Positions 44,937 to 57,012 of a stretch of 64,000 bases of DNA are shown piece after piece (position 1 is the stretch's first letter; every line of letters begins with the position of its first letter). Under the pieces are notes generated by a model. It saw only the letters and a list, made by a program, of their open reading frames with translations. It made no database searches and was not told the DNA's origin. The DNA is from Lepidodermella squamata (lineage: Eukaryota; Gastrotricha): positions 4,588,001-4,652,000 of the forward strand of contig JBLDXI010000001.1 of the NCBI GenBank assembly GCA_047495785.1, given 5' to 3'. The translations under genes and the position numbers were made by a program.

Positions 44937-45316
44937 TACTATATGATATTCTGATTAAAATATAAGTTTTTCACGCGCAAAGGAAGAAAGTTTGAAATTC
45001 TCGCCTTTGTTTCCGTCAAAACAAATGACCCCTCACTTTCCTCATTTCAAATTTGAATACATGAATCAGGCCTCTTCTCGCAAGGCTTCCTGCCAGGCCT
45101 TACTTGAGAGCGGGCGTTTCTTCGCTGCGTGTCATATAACGCACATCTATGACGTAATACGTAATGGGGTGAAAAATGTCCAAATAACAACCTAATGGTG
45201 GAAACAGGAATTATCGCGGGAAATCGTATTACTTCGCTTAGCTACACACTTTAAGGGGCTAAGAACCTTCGTTTCATGACTTTTCTACGCTCATGAAGGC
45301 CTAAGAGATGAAGTCG

Positions 45317-45445
45317 AGCGGCCAACCGTGGCTGCAAGTGGCTTCTGTGATACAGCGTTAGAAAAACCAACCTAGCGGCAAAAACAACGGGCACGGTCGC
45401 ATTGTTGTCGCCGATTCATTCGATGTGATTGATATTCCTAAGTGA
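45317..45445 (+). pseudogene. Broken VVTGSF-family copy R4
   Basis: The frame holds SGQPWLQVASVIQR, then an in-frame TAG, then GHGRIVVADSFDVIDIPK and a stop. It matches the last third of R1-R3. No signal peptide or middle region is detectable upstream, so this is a 3' remnant. Confidence 0.75.
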
Positions 45446-45850
45446 AATAATCCAATAAAAAAACACACCCTGAACCTTGACCTTCGAAATTTCCGAGTCG
45501 ATTACATGATACACTGATGCGAAAGATGACAGAAATGCGAGATTGATATTCTCATCTCAGACGGGCAAAGAGATAGGGGGACGACTATGAACAGCTTGAT
45601 AGGGTGAATAAAGGGCTGAAATCGACCACTGTTCACTGAAATTACTTTAAAAATGGGAGAGAACAACGCTGAGCAAATAAATTTCACGAACAAGTATAAT
45701 GTAATTCATAATAATCTTCGCAAGCAGATATAAAATACCAAAAATGCTGTCTTTATTTTGTGGCAATCAAGGACACCACAGCGGACACCTTACGGGCAAG
45801 CTCATGGTGGTATGTCGCTTTCCGCTTTCCGATTCAATTTTCGAATCGTC

Positions 45851-48815
45851 TCACTCCATCGCTGAGGACGGCGAAAATCGCAGTCTGATGTGGTTTACTG
45901 TATTAGCCTCGACGGTCGCAGCTACTGATGAATCATTCTGGCTTACTATGGCAAGCGGCATCATCACAGCAGTAGAATGACAGCCTCTCCTCATCTGAGA
46001 CTTGAACTCTGCCTCATCTCTGGTCGTTCTCACGCGCAATTCCATCGTCAGAACAATGAGCGAGATACAAGCAAGAGCTAGCGAAACACCCGATACGGTC
46101 AGCATAAGATGGTGGGCGTTCGTAGACTGAACTACGACAACAAGCATCGACCCGCCGAGAAGAGCCGTCATTTCGCAATAGATCACGATCCCAGTTAATG
46201 AGTAGCGCAGAGTACGTTGCGACTTTTTCACGATCTGGTGAGAATAATATCGAATTTCAGTCATTCAGTCACATCTTCGCCCATACTTACCTGGAAAATT
46301 TGTTGCACTGATCTAATTGTAGCAATACCTATTAGCGCCTGAAGCAAGATGAGCTGAAAAAACGACAGAATTGCAGATGAGTCGTCGAGGTTCAGTCGAC
46401 AGTAGAACTTTGTTTCAAGGTAAACAAGATCAGGGTCGATATCCGAAGCTCTCTTTCCAGTAACAATGTCCGTGAAATCAACCATAGGAAGCAGCGAGCC
46501 GAGAAGAGGCGAACTGCCAGCTACCCATAGTACAGTCATCAAGATCTGCTTCAAATAGTGCACGCGCATGAGTTTTCTTCGTTTCTTCTTAGCGTTGAAT
46601 AGTGTTGATCGCATCTTTATGAAGTTCCCCGCCATTAGCGAGCAAATTCCAGCAAATACTAGGGTTCCAAAAACGTGGCAGGTTACCAATGGTTGGAAAT
46701 TGTTCGAAACCGGTAACACATAGCTTTGAATGAATAGAAGTACAGTGCCTATTAATGGTGAACGATTTTCGGCGATTATTTCCGCTTCGTTCGTAGTTGG
46801 ATCGAGGTCTTTCGGCAGAATTAGAGCTAGTAGCGGAGCTGGCGGGAACATCATTAACAGAGATGCGAAAATTCCTATCGTTCCAATTGCTTTAAATTTG
46901 CAAAAAATTAGTTGTGTTATTTGTTTCAAACATCTTCATTACCTGCCAGTACTCCATAAATTATTGGTGGAATAAGGGGTGCGACCAGTTTTTTATACGT
47001 GAAAGAATCCGCAAATGGTTTACCATTGCGCCGCCACGCTACAGCACTAGCGAAAATCTCTGGTGGCTTGTTACCATGAGAATCGTAGACCGCAACCGTT
47101 TTAGATTTGAAACTACTCGCGCCATATTTTTGCATCTGTTTCAAAACCACCGGTGAAAAGCCAAGAGTATCCCGCTTTGTCTCGGAGCTGAACAGATGAG
47201 TACCGAGGAGACCCCTAACCGTAGGCATGGAAAACAGAGCTTCGTCCATTGCAGCTTTGAAAATGTCAGTATTTTCGACGTTCAACTCAGAAGTCCAATT
47301 TTCTAGGCTTTTAATTCCTACGATTTGGCTCACTCGCTCCAACCACATTCCGACGAATAGAGTTTGATCGTACATATTACTGGAAAACATTTGAGGATAC
47401 TGAATCCCTGTTACTTTACTGAGAATTGAAGACTTGAATGCAGAATAGGTTAACCCAGTTGAATCGGTGGAAGTGATGTTGACATCTTCCATCGTCCCGT
47501 CTCCAAAATAGAAAACACTCTGGACCATACCAGCTAAATCTTCACAGCTACAAGACGTCATACCAGGGTAGCAATTCTTCGGATGTGTACTGTCTTCGTA
47601 GACATTTGAAGCGAAAAATGCGTAATGGGCCTCGGAAAAGCCGTGTTGGTATAAACTGCAGAGAAGCAACGCGACCGAGTCTGAAATAAAGTAGATGATA
47701 CGGGCACCACTCGCTTTAATAAGTTCTACAGCTCGATTGATCTCTTCCAAGTTGTCAAGCTGCATCATCTCGGCAACTGCGACAACTTGAATGCGGCGTT
47801 GGTCTAGCTGGCGGATGAGATCGCGAACTGTATAGTAATAGCTGATGCTGCTGATGATAGCAACTTTCCGCCAATGCCACTGCTGTGGAAAATCGGCTAA
47901 TGCTGTGTAGAAGCTATCACGGGTTGGGGAGATTGGGTAGGTATTTGGATAGAGTATGCTATTAGCAACCACTTCAACACTGCATGTGAAAGCGAAAGTC
48001 TGAAAATTGATCGAAAGTGAAATAGGAAAGTAAACAATCATCACCGATTAGTGCGCGAATCACCAGGAGAAATGGGGATTTCGTACCTAACATTTCGCAA
48101 GGCCAAGGTAGGAAACCCCAAATAAAACCACAGGGGGACCCTTTGGTCATATAATGTGGGTCCCTACATCGAAGATCCTACTTCGCGCAATGTCAGCGCT
48201 CCTATAGAATATTTTGCTCATCTGATGATGAAATAAATTCAGAAGATATCTGACGTATACTTACCGAAATCAGACCCAAAGGCTTTGCAGCAAGCGAAAA
48301 TATGCGTTGGATAGCTTCCAAGCAAGGCGACAACAAAATAATCGGGAGTCTAGGAGCTCGGCCACCCTCTTTCATCGTACCGAACAAACCCTTGAAGGAT
48401 AGACCATCCAAGCTCTGAAAATGGCTTGACGTTCTCATCTAAAGTCTCATCTAAACTCTCTTACCTTGTCGTCAATCATTTCGAAAACAATCTCGTACTT
48501 CTTAGTGAAATTCACCACAAATTGTAACCGGTCGAGAGCCATTTGTATTGCACGGGTCGTAGATGGGCCCATCAAGCTTCGTTCGAATCTATCCGAGTAG
48601 CAAACTGACGTGAGGATTGCTAGCACGATTTTATCATCAGAGGATTTGTCAAAGAAGTCTGATGATGCGACGTAGTTAGGCATCGGCTCGTCGACACTTG
48701 ATTTTTCATAATAGAAAGATCTGTTCTTCACACTGCTACGGAAGTTTTTAACATTAATCGCGCTTGTAGTTATAACAAGGCAAGCATTAACAGCTGCAAA
48801 TGTTATTGAGCCCAT
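45851..48815 (-). CDS. Class C GPCR, GABA-B-receptor-like
   Basis: Five exons: 48815-48465, 48414-48265, 47999-46943, 46889-46291 and 46234-45851, phases 0, 0, 1, 0; 846 residues. The N-terminal 520 residues form a Venus-flytrap ligand-binding fold: signal-like leader, KIVLAILTSVCYSD, LPIILLSPC, then QQWHWRKVAIISSISYYYTV, ARIIYFISDSVALLLC and later VYDSHGNKPPEIF. Seven hydrophobic segments follow, from GIFASLLMMFPPAPLLALIL to LMLTVSGVSLALACISLIVL, with the KSQRTLRYSLTG intracellular approach to TM6. There is no Cys-rich domain between the flytrap and TM1, which favours the GABA-B-type branch over glutamate or calcium-sensing receptors. The exact ligand is not predictable. The C-tail is short, without an evident coiled coil. 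Confidence 0.85.
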
Positions 48816-48971
48816 TTTTCGCTGTTCAGTTGCGCATGTATAGCAATATTATGGTCAAATTGCAAATGTGAACGAGTCTATTTTATCGGAACAATCCCGA
48901 CTACGCATAATATTTAACGAAGAAACAAAAAATATTAATGGATGTGGCTATTTCAACAGAGGAAAAGTGTA
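48816..48971 (-). promoter_or_regulatory. Upstream region of the class C GPCR
   Basis: Short non-coding region between the receptor ATG and a foldback element. No TATA box of good quality seen. Confidence 0.3.
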
Positions 48972-49088
48972 TCGCACATTGGCTGTGCGTACACAATGTG
49001 CGTGACACACAGCCACATTGAAGCGCGCACTGTGTTCAAGTAGCCAATCACGCACACACACTGTGTACGCATAGCCATTGGGCGATGC
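48972..49088. mobile_element. GT/CA-rich foldback element
   Basis: The left arm (about 48972-49004, GGCTGTGCGTACACAATGTG) pairs imperfectly with the right arm (about 49049-49088, CACTGTGTACGCATAGCC). It has alternating purine-pyrimidine runs. Probably a small MITE or a simple-sequence hairpin. Confidence 0.5.
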
Positions 49089-49658
49089 ATAATCCTGTGT
49101 TCACATAGCCATGACGAATATTAATTAGCATAAAATCGCAAGATAAACCAGGCAATTTAGGCGTGATAACATGATGATAAGCGTCACATAAGAACTTCAT
49201 CAGAACTTCATTTTCCTCAATGTAATATGTAACATGAAGACACTAGAGTGTGTTGCAAAATGTGAGAAATGAAGGATGAATATTAGCTATTGGCGCATTT
49301 TTATACATGACAAAATATATTCCTCCTCGTGAGGCGCTATGTTTTCTTGTTTTTATGTTAAAGCTTATTCAATATTTTAACATTCTAAACATATGCAATA
49401 TGCGTTTCCAACTGCTACGTAAAAACCGTTTCCAAAATATTGGTTTAACAAATGTTTCATGGATCGCAAGATTCAAAAGTAGCTCGGCGAAGTCATAGAC
49501 CAGCTGGGCAACCAGCGCGCAGATTATTTTCAACCCACAGCCTTAACGCAACAGGTGCGCGACACGCTGACTTTCCGCTATCCTCATTATCACCACTTTC
49601 AAGCGAATTCTTCATGGGTTTCAGTTTCGTCACCGATCCAGTCAATTCCGTTTTAGGA
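49089..49658. other. Intergenic spacer
   Basis: No gene supported. Confidence 0.5.
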
Positions 49659-50150
49659 TTTAACACTTTAACTGCCAAAAATATACTGCGAGATCCGATA
49701 CTTGGATCCGAATTTTGGAGCTGTCAAAGTTTCCTTAATTAAAGGTGAAAGACGCTTCGTAGGGCTAAACTCTTGGCGGGGAAATAGGAAATGTAAGCCA
49801 TGACTAAGGAATTCTGGCGACACCAAATTCATGGCTCAAAACATCATGGCACAGGAATCAATTCGAAAGAATTGCAAACTTACAATTATTGTTGCGCCTC
49901 AATCTGCGTCTAATAATTGGGTCAAATTCTTAGGTCTGATTTCTTGATCTAATTCAAATTTTTCAGTTTTTCTTCAAATTGATTCCTTTGAAATCCATGG
50001 TGTTTTGAGCCATGAATTTGGTGCCGCCAGAATCCCTTAGTCATGGCTTACATTTCCGATTTCCCCGCCAAGAGTTTGGCCCTACGAAGCGTCTTTCACC
50101 ATTAATTAAGGAAACTTTGACAGCTCCACTATTTGGATCCAAATAGTGGA
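49659..50150. mobile_element. TTAA-flanked MITE, second copy with damaged right end
   Basis: The left end, TTAACACTTTAACTGCC followed by the CTGCGAGATCCGATA region, matches the element at 4292. Inverted arms pair well inside (GGAGCTGTCAAAGTTTCC with its complement near 50112-50130), but the right terminus after about 50140 no longer matches the left. The inner sequence differs from copy 1, so the two share mainly their ends. Confidence 0.75.
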
Positions 50151-50677
50151 CTCGTATGAACTCGTAAAAGGCTAAATCCAAGTTATTTAACAATATCAAT
50201 ATCTCCAAAAAAGCCACGGTTAACACGAAACTGATACTGTATTCTTTCTGAAATACTCGATGCTATCGCCATCTATCAACGTAAATCCGTAAATCTGTAA
50301 AAAAACACAACACTTGAATCTTGCAAAAATGTAAAATACGATTTTTGCTTCAATGAATGATATAGTTGAATGACTATAACCATTCGATTTCGTGTACATC
50401 GACATATTATCATCCATTTCATCGGATTTTCAAGCATGCATGCAAGTATGCTAATAGAAAAGGAGATGTCATTAAATTGTGAGAAAATATCAAGGAAATA
50501 ACGTGATGAGTGTATGCGCGACAGCTGAATTCAATTGGCTAAGACCAAGTCGCAAAGACTAGGACATGAAACGGTGGTACAATTATTCACGATATTCTAT
50601 CAAATTGATACCAAATTAGTCATGATGATCTCGGGGAACCAATTGGAGCTCGGCAGCTGTGATTGGCGAAACTAATT
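50151..50677. other. Intergenic spacer
   Basis: No gene supported. Confidence 0.5.
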
Positions 50678-51054
50678 TTAGTTTAGCTTCTTCCTACCAA
50701 TGCGACAGTCGGCCTCAATGAAGTCAATCCGATGTAGCGATTTGCTTTTCAAGCACGTTCGTAGTTTCTCCTTGAATAAAAGGAAGTTAAAGTTGAAGCA
50801 TGGACTAGCAGTGCAAAACCTACTTTCCCCTTGCAAGCTTTGCGGCACGTCAGGCGAGTGAGCTGGTCCAAAGCTTTAGTGGCCATAGCTTCCACTTCCA
50901 TCAGCTCATCGTCGCTGATACTGGTCAATGCATTGAGAAAAGCGTCGCGGCTCATCGTAGTTTCACTGTCAGGCCAATCAGAAGGCATGGAAAAGGTCTG
51001 AGCTATCAGAGCTGCAGAAATGACCAACGGAAATAGTATCGATATCCAACGCAT
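50678..51054 (-). CDS. Secreted four-cysteine peptide S3
   Basis: Two exons: 51054-50824 and 50770-50678, phase-0 intron (GTAGGT donor, TATTCAAG acceptor); 107 residues. The start at 51054 begins the leader MRWISILFPLVISAALIAQT; upstream in-frame ATGs add only hydrophilic sequence and would overlap the TATA box. A helical segment (ISDDELMEVEAMATKALDQL) leads to CRKAC. Exon 2 provides RTCLKSKSLHRIDF, then EADC and a basic tail. Spacing is C-x3-C-x8-C-x15-C. The closest relative is S4 at 53882; the leader and helix are largely shared. Confidence 0.82.
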
Positions 51055-51101
51055 GGCAAAGAAGAAATGGAGAACCGAGATAATATGTTTTTCATTGTGT
51101 C

Positions 51102-51112
51102 GTATATATAAG
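51102..51112 (-). promoter_or_regulatory. TATA box of S3
   Basis: Minus strand reads CTTATATATACG about 50 bp before the chosen ATG at 51054, which supports that start. Confidence 0.6.
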
Positions 51113-52455
51113 CGCGAAAAATGTCTCCGCAGTTGATTGACAAGATGCAAAGATTAAGAAATTTAATTTCGATGTAATTGAATTCAAAGTCTGTTGCGGT
51201 TGTCTGATTCGATAATAATATGAAGCCTCTTTGTTTTGAGTACCTGACCACAAATTCGACACTAAAGCGACTCTAATGGCAGGCACGCTATTGTCACTTC
51301 CGTTAAACAAACTTAGTTATCGAAAATACCAGAAGACATGTGATTAATCCGCCCGGGTTCCAATCAGCAATTCATTTTCAAAATTTAATGACATCTTAAT
51401 GCAATTTCAATTTTACAATTGGTCTTACTTGATGATAACTCGTTGGTACAATGCTGCTGTTCGCCAGTCATTTACTCAAAATTGTTTCAATAACGTCTCA
51501 CCCAATCAATTCCTAATTCCTCTTCACTTGCATTTTATTAATTTTTACAAACCTTCTAACTCGATGATGTTGAACGTCCATTCACATTGAAATGTTTTTC
51601 GGGACGTCATGCCGAAAACAGAAAATAGCACATCATATTCAATTGCTGTCAGGTCTTTGTTTTGAAGAGCAATTGAAAAATTCATCAATGATGTCTCTTC
51701 GGCCAGACAGTTTCAGATTTGCCCAGTTTAAACGATTAATTTGATTCGCCACGCTTGGTTACGCGTTACGCTCAAGTAACAACTTATAATTGCATAGTCC
51801 CTTTCTGTACCGCAGACATTGTGACCGAATTTAGTTATATATAATTACCGTATTTCCCGATAAAAGGCAAGGGATTGAGCACATCGATAAAATAAGGAAC
51901 TGTGCTCTTTCGTGTAATACGGCAGTAATCAAATTTGATAGACAGCAATCACTGGTTTCCCTTTTCCCTAACTCTTAAATTACATAGAGACATGAGTCAA
52001 CGCTTAATTTAGATAAGTGTAATAGCTGTGCAATTTAGGAGCATGTAAGCCTTTGTTTATGACGTAATGCGTCTCCACGTAGGGATCATTCGAACAAAAT
52101 ATTCTTAGGTTTTGTTCTTTAAGAAAGTGCTTGGAAGGTATTGAAAGGTGCAGGTCATAGATCACACGTGCCCACATGATCAACGCGTGTGGTTAAAACT
52201 TGAAACGCAAAACTTACCGTACAGTCCTTATTTTTCGCGCACAAAAAAATTTAGGTTCCCTTGTTGATCGTTATTTCTCTTTAAACTTTGAAAAATAAAT
52301 AAATTATATGAGGGATTGCAAGCGATTTCGGCCCTTCCTCTATATTCTTTGGAAGGGCAACAGCTGGCGCGTAATCAATGTTGCACAACAGCCAATTTCA
52401 GGTAGAGATCTTTCCAAAATCGCTTTCATATGGCTTTTACCTTTTAATCCGGGTG
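51113..52455. other. Intergenic region, no gene seen
   Basis: AT-rich, with only short unsupported frames. Ends at the 3' repeats of the LINE fragment. Confidence 0.45.
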
Positions 52456-52957
52456 TTATTTATTTATTTATTTTTATTTAAGAGCCATTCATCCGTTTTT
52501 GGAAAAAGTTGGAAAGCTCAGCTGTAAAAAAAGATAATGGATTAGTTAGGGTTTGATCAAGCTGTACACAAAATTAGGTAGTTATAAAACATCGTGTAAC
52601 TTATATGTCTAAAAAAGAAAAAAGCTCAGTTTAACAACAAAGAAAACAATGTTAGTTTGTACGATCAATATAAAAATATAACAATTAAGATGCTTGTCTT
52701 CAGGTTTCCGGCTACGGTACAAGAGTTAAGTTCTTTTTGTTGTGTTAGCAGGTGACGGTAAACCAAGTTTCTGCATTGGTCGGCAGTTTTGGATGTGCGG
52801 ATGTGGTCGGGGAGAGAATTCCAAAATACCGATCCATGGTCGCTGACTTGGTCCTGGGCACCTCCAGGATGTTTGAGAGTGCTTTCAGGGCGTTTTGCTT
52901 ACGGGTAGAAGCCATTGGTGCGGTTCGGAGTTTGAAGAAGTTGGCTATGGCTACCGT
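52456..52957 (-). mobile_element. Short 5'-truncated LINE fragment, second copy
   Basis: On the minus strand it encodes IANFFKLRTAPMASTRKQNA and a frame-shifted end matching the C-terminus of the element at 27246, then the same 3' region ending in (TAAA)n-type repeats at 52456-52480. Relative to the first copy it lacks about 22 bp between repeated ATGGATCGGT words. It is clearly the same family. Confidence 0.85.
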
Positions 52958-53881
52958 CATGTTCTCTATTGAACATAGAGTACAACAGCCTATTAGACCG
53001 CTCGTCTATTGGTAACAATTTAAAATTTAACTTTACAAAGTCAGTTTTGGCATGAGACGTACAAAGGACGCCGCGGCTTCGAAGCTTCCATTACATGCGC
53101 GATGCAGTGTAAAGATGTGTTGATCTCGTTGATCTTAAGCAACAAATAAGCTCAAGATATTTTAAGATGAGTGCAAAAAGTGTAATGAGATGATTCATTG
53201 GTCGAGCTGGAACTTTGGACCTCATTGAAAACACGCCTTTCTGATTTTCTGCAAGCGGCGGCATCTTATATTACGCCTCATGAGTTTTGGGGGCGAACCC
53301 AGCTTAGTATATATTCTTGTCCTACCTAATTTGTTAGCCTTCTGCGAACGATCGTTTTAGTGAATAAGTTGAGCATTCCGAGATATGTTCCCGGTTGATC
53401 GAGCCATCGGCCATCGGTATAGGGTTTTAAAATAAAAAATACATGGCCCGCTAATGCTCTCTGCGCCCGAAGGTATAGGTATATGAACTACGCAGAATTC
53501 GCCAATCCTTTCTCAGCGATAGAGAAAATTACTTCTGTGGGAGAACTTGTTACGCTCGGAACATTTTTAATGGAATATTGAGAGACTTTTCAAAGCATTA
53601 CCAGTTTAAATGTTCTGGTGGAACTTGTGGAAATGGGAAGCTATAGCTCTGATTTCACAAGGCATGCGAAAATTCAAGTAGGTCCCAATTTTTTAATATC
53701 AGCACAAATTTTATTTAGATGTATTACGATGATGCATACGACAAGGTGATACTCCATTACAATTGAGATATCAGTGTAAGTATACTAATGTACAGTAATA
53801 ATTACATATATTAAGTTCAGTGCTTGTTAGAGGAACGCAAGCTTTGTAGTTTGAGGCCAAGCCCAGCTCATCGGTTGACTG
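52958..53881. other. Intergenic spacer
   Basis: No gene supported. Confidence 0.5.
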
Positions 53882-54257
53882 TTAGTTTAACCTATTCCTT
53901 CCGGAGCTACAACGAGTCCCAATGAAGTCAGGTCGATGCAGTGGTTTCTTTTTCAAGCATCTTCGAATTTTCTGCTAAAATCAAAGCTCAATAAAGAAAA
54001 TGTTCAGAGACTAACAAGGCGAAACTAACCATCCGCTTACAAACAGTGAAACACATTGAGCGAGTGAGCTGATCCAAAGCTTTAGTGGCCATAGCTTCCA
54101 CTTCCATCAGCTCATCATCAGTGAGGCTATGCAGTGCGGTGGGATAAGCGTCGAGGATCATCGCAGTTTCACTGTCAGGCCAAAAGGGCAGCGAAAAGGT
54201 CCGAACCACCAGAGAAGCAAAAATGACCAATGGGAAAAGTATCATAATCCAGCGCAT
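53882..54257 (-). CDS. Secreted four-cysteine peptide S4
   Basis: Two exons: 54257-54030 and 53974-53882, phase-0 intron (GTTAGT donor, TTTTAG acceptor); 106 residues. The leader is MRWIMILFPLVIFASLVVRT. The helix (LTDDELMEVEAMATKALDQL) is nearly identical to S3. The first pair is CFTVC. Exon 2 is RRCLKKKPLHRPDF, then GTRC and a basic tail. Spacing is C-x3-C-x8-C-x15-C. S3 and S4 are a recent duplicate pair about 3.2 kb apart. A short UTR similarity continues beyond the stop codons. Confidence 0.82.
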
Positions 54258-55290
54258 TTTAAGCCAAAAGCAGGCAGTCGAAATGCTTTTGCAATTTATT
54301 CGTGCCGTTTAAATACAAGAAAAATGTCCCGTGACAGCATGAGACGATTGCGAAATCGAATCATATCACTTAAAACTGAGTTAAATGATTATGATTGTCA
54401 GGCCATTATACACCAAACACAAATTATGACGGGTATGTGAGTCTAATTGAAATTATCATCTTCTTATAGTATTATGCAACTAGTACCAAATCAAGTTGTC
54501 GGAAAGGCGCTGATTCTTCTGTCACAGTGTATTTGATTTGCTTGGATTTATGCATGTCCATATTCCTAATTTGGGCCATTTTTGATGAAAAGGCCCTTGT
54601 TAAGGACAATTACCTGCTGTTTAGTACATATATCTGAGGTTTTTCAGTCACTTATTTTTTGAGAGTGTCTCCAATGTTGTTCAACTGTCTCATCTAATTG
54701 GCAGTTGATCCAATTTTTGTTGCGTTAGACATTAGACGTCGCTCTTAATTATCTAATCTACATCCGCTGAATCTGCTGAAATCAGCGGGAAATTCTGATG
54801 CCGTTCCAGACCATTTCTAGAGCAAAAACCCGTTAGCTGACTCCTTGACCATCTTGAAATATTTTTTACATTATACGAGCTGGGTATACAAGCTAGAGGG
54901 TTTCCATTGTCGAGGTGGCGCCCTTCATCTGCCCCAAATTAACCACTGACCCTAGTTGGAAGATACTCCATAGACATAGACGAGTTGATGTGGCGATTTT
55001 GGTCAAACATCACGGCAGCACATCATCAAGGTAAACACTGAATGCACCGAATGCATTTACGCTAATGATATATGATTATATGATTTTCAAGGCTTCCATT
55101 GTTTATTGAAATCTTTGAACGAACGAACCAAACTTGTCCTCGTTCAAATTTCTGCAATTGCGTAACTAAGTGTCACGGCTAATTTCGTGGAAAAGCGAAT
55201 GTCTGTCAACAGGCAAGAGACAAGTAATTACAGAATTTATACTGATTCTCGGAATGCGTAGAGCGTCACATTTCGAGTAGCTTTTTCAAA
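54258..55290. other. Intergenic spacer
   Basis: No gene supported. Confidence 0.5.
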
Positions 55291-55506
55291 ATGAGCGCAG
55301 AGTTTACGATAACTTTGATTTGGAATGTTGCAATGGCATCAGGGCTCGCACGCGGCGACATCGATGCTTTCGAGCGTGAACTTCGCTACTTGCAGTTGAA
55401 TTTCGAGTCTTTAGGTGAAGCTCAGATCGACGGCTTGGTATCAGTGGCTTTTCAAGGTCTGGAGATGGTTATTCGTGCTCGGGGGTCTAGCTGGGCACCT
55501 CGGTGA
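55291..55506 (+). pseudogene. S-like copy without cysteines (D1)
   Basis: The frame opens MSAEFTITLIWNVAMASGLA and continues FERELRYLQLNFESLGEAQI, then VSVAFQGLEMVI and RARGSSWAPR. The helix aligns with the FLNEAELSEIEALAFAGLDK region of S2, and the end aligns with CESWC, but both cysteines are replaced. No exon-2 partner with the CLxxxPxxR motif was found downstream. Probably decayed, though a cysteine-free descendant cannot be excluded. Confidence 0.55.
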
Positions 55507-57012
55507 CGTCAAGGTCAAGGACTACACCTGAAACCCTAAGCTGACAAAATTATCAGACCATTGTGACGCCGAAATTGCGTCTCATGAAAAATCTGAAAAT
55601 TAAAACTCGTCGTTCTTGCAGCAAAATCGGCTAATTTTTTGCCTACTGTCCTCATTTACCAAACCATCCTCGAATACAAAAATTCAGCCTGTAAGACCTA
55701 TTCCTGCAGGCTGCTCTATTGTTAGATTTTATTTTGCGACGCAATTTCGGCGTCTTAGCATGTTTCGATTAATAAGGCATAACTTTATTGAAAGCGCTTT
55801 TATTCTTCTATCTTTAAAATTCTTTTGCAACGTTTCGACGTTATTCTCAACGTCATCTTCAGGCATCTTCAGGCATTTCGGCGTCACTATGACAATTGGC
55901 GTCGATTGTGAAAAGCTCAATAAAAACTGCCTCGTCTATTAGCTGCATTTTAATATGAATTACTGTTTATTGAATTTATCTGTGATAATCGCAATCCACC
56001 AAGTTGTAACATTGAAAGTGCTGCGATTCATGATATAAATATTGACGCCGAAATCGATTCTAGGGAGAAGTTTCCACGGGGGTAAGGGAAGGGAAGGGGA
56101 AACAACCAGCCCTAGCGTTAGGATTTTTCAGAATTTTCCCCCATTTTTCCCCCATGAAACGTAAGGTTCCCCCATAAGGTATGGACTATATAAAATTGAC
56201 TCGATTTACACCCCTGAAAGCTGGCTAACAGTATTAACCATATGTTTCTATAGTTGGAAAACAGGCTTTTCTCTCAATATCAGGGTCATCATTAACCTTA
56301 ATTGCTGCATTTTCTTTGAGATTCTGCAAAAAGTTTGACGCCGGAAGTGACTGGATTTCAGATTTGGCATTTGTCACTATTGCGCCGAGTTAGTACAGTA
56401 CTTAGGTGGGCAGTCCACTGTCTACTTCATGATCTGTTTTCATGATCCAGTGTCTAGTGTCCTATCTCGGAAATAAAATTACCCCTAACCTAAACACGCG
56501 ACTATTCAACGAAATTTGATTTACTGTTTATAGATCCAAATAATTGAGAGCTTTCAGTTTCAGTTGAAACACAAATTGATTGTAACGTAATATCTCCCCT
56601 GATGTTCTGTCTCCGGAAGTAGAGCTTATTGCCAACAACGTATTGTACATGCTTACAACGTTATTATACATCGTATCTAAAACCGAACAGGACAATATTC
56701 CGCAAATATTGAGGTATGCGACGCTGAGAGTCAGTCATTCTCTTGGCCGAAAGCAGACAACAGAGAGAAGAAAAGCGTGTGTAGGGTGTTTTTTTTATTT
56801 ACGAGAAGTAAGAAGAAGGAAGTGTAGAAGAAGGTTAAATTACCGAAGTTGCATGTCAGGTCTTAATCTGATCGTTAGTGCATTTAGTTTGATAAAATTT
56901 TCGCCCAAGGAGACGCACGCCAAGAAAAAACAGAAAACAGAAAGAAGAAAGGTGCCCAGAACGAAGGATTTCGCGAGAAAGCTGGAACAATCGCGTTTCT
57001 CGCATCTGACAT
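55507..57012. other. Intergenic region, no gene seen
   Basis: Low-complexity stretches and unsupported open frames, including a Lys/Arg-rich frame near 56643-57077 that overlaps the foldback element. Confidence 0.45.

Larger units (their letters stand above)
39700..45200. repeat. Three tandem copies of an A-peptide duplication unit (about 2.2 kb)
   Basis: Landmarks repeat in the same order: a 3' block with CTTCGGCGGC/CGGCGGCCTTT and GCTGATCAtcAG-type words (39780, 41900, 44020), the A gene (39955, 42130, 44419) and a 5' block with CAAATGACYCCTCACT and CCTCTTyTCGCA-type words (41250, 43205, 45005). Spacing between genes is about 2.2-2.3 kb. Copies have diverged and the 5' block lies at different distances from the ATG. 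Confidence 0.75.
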
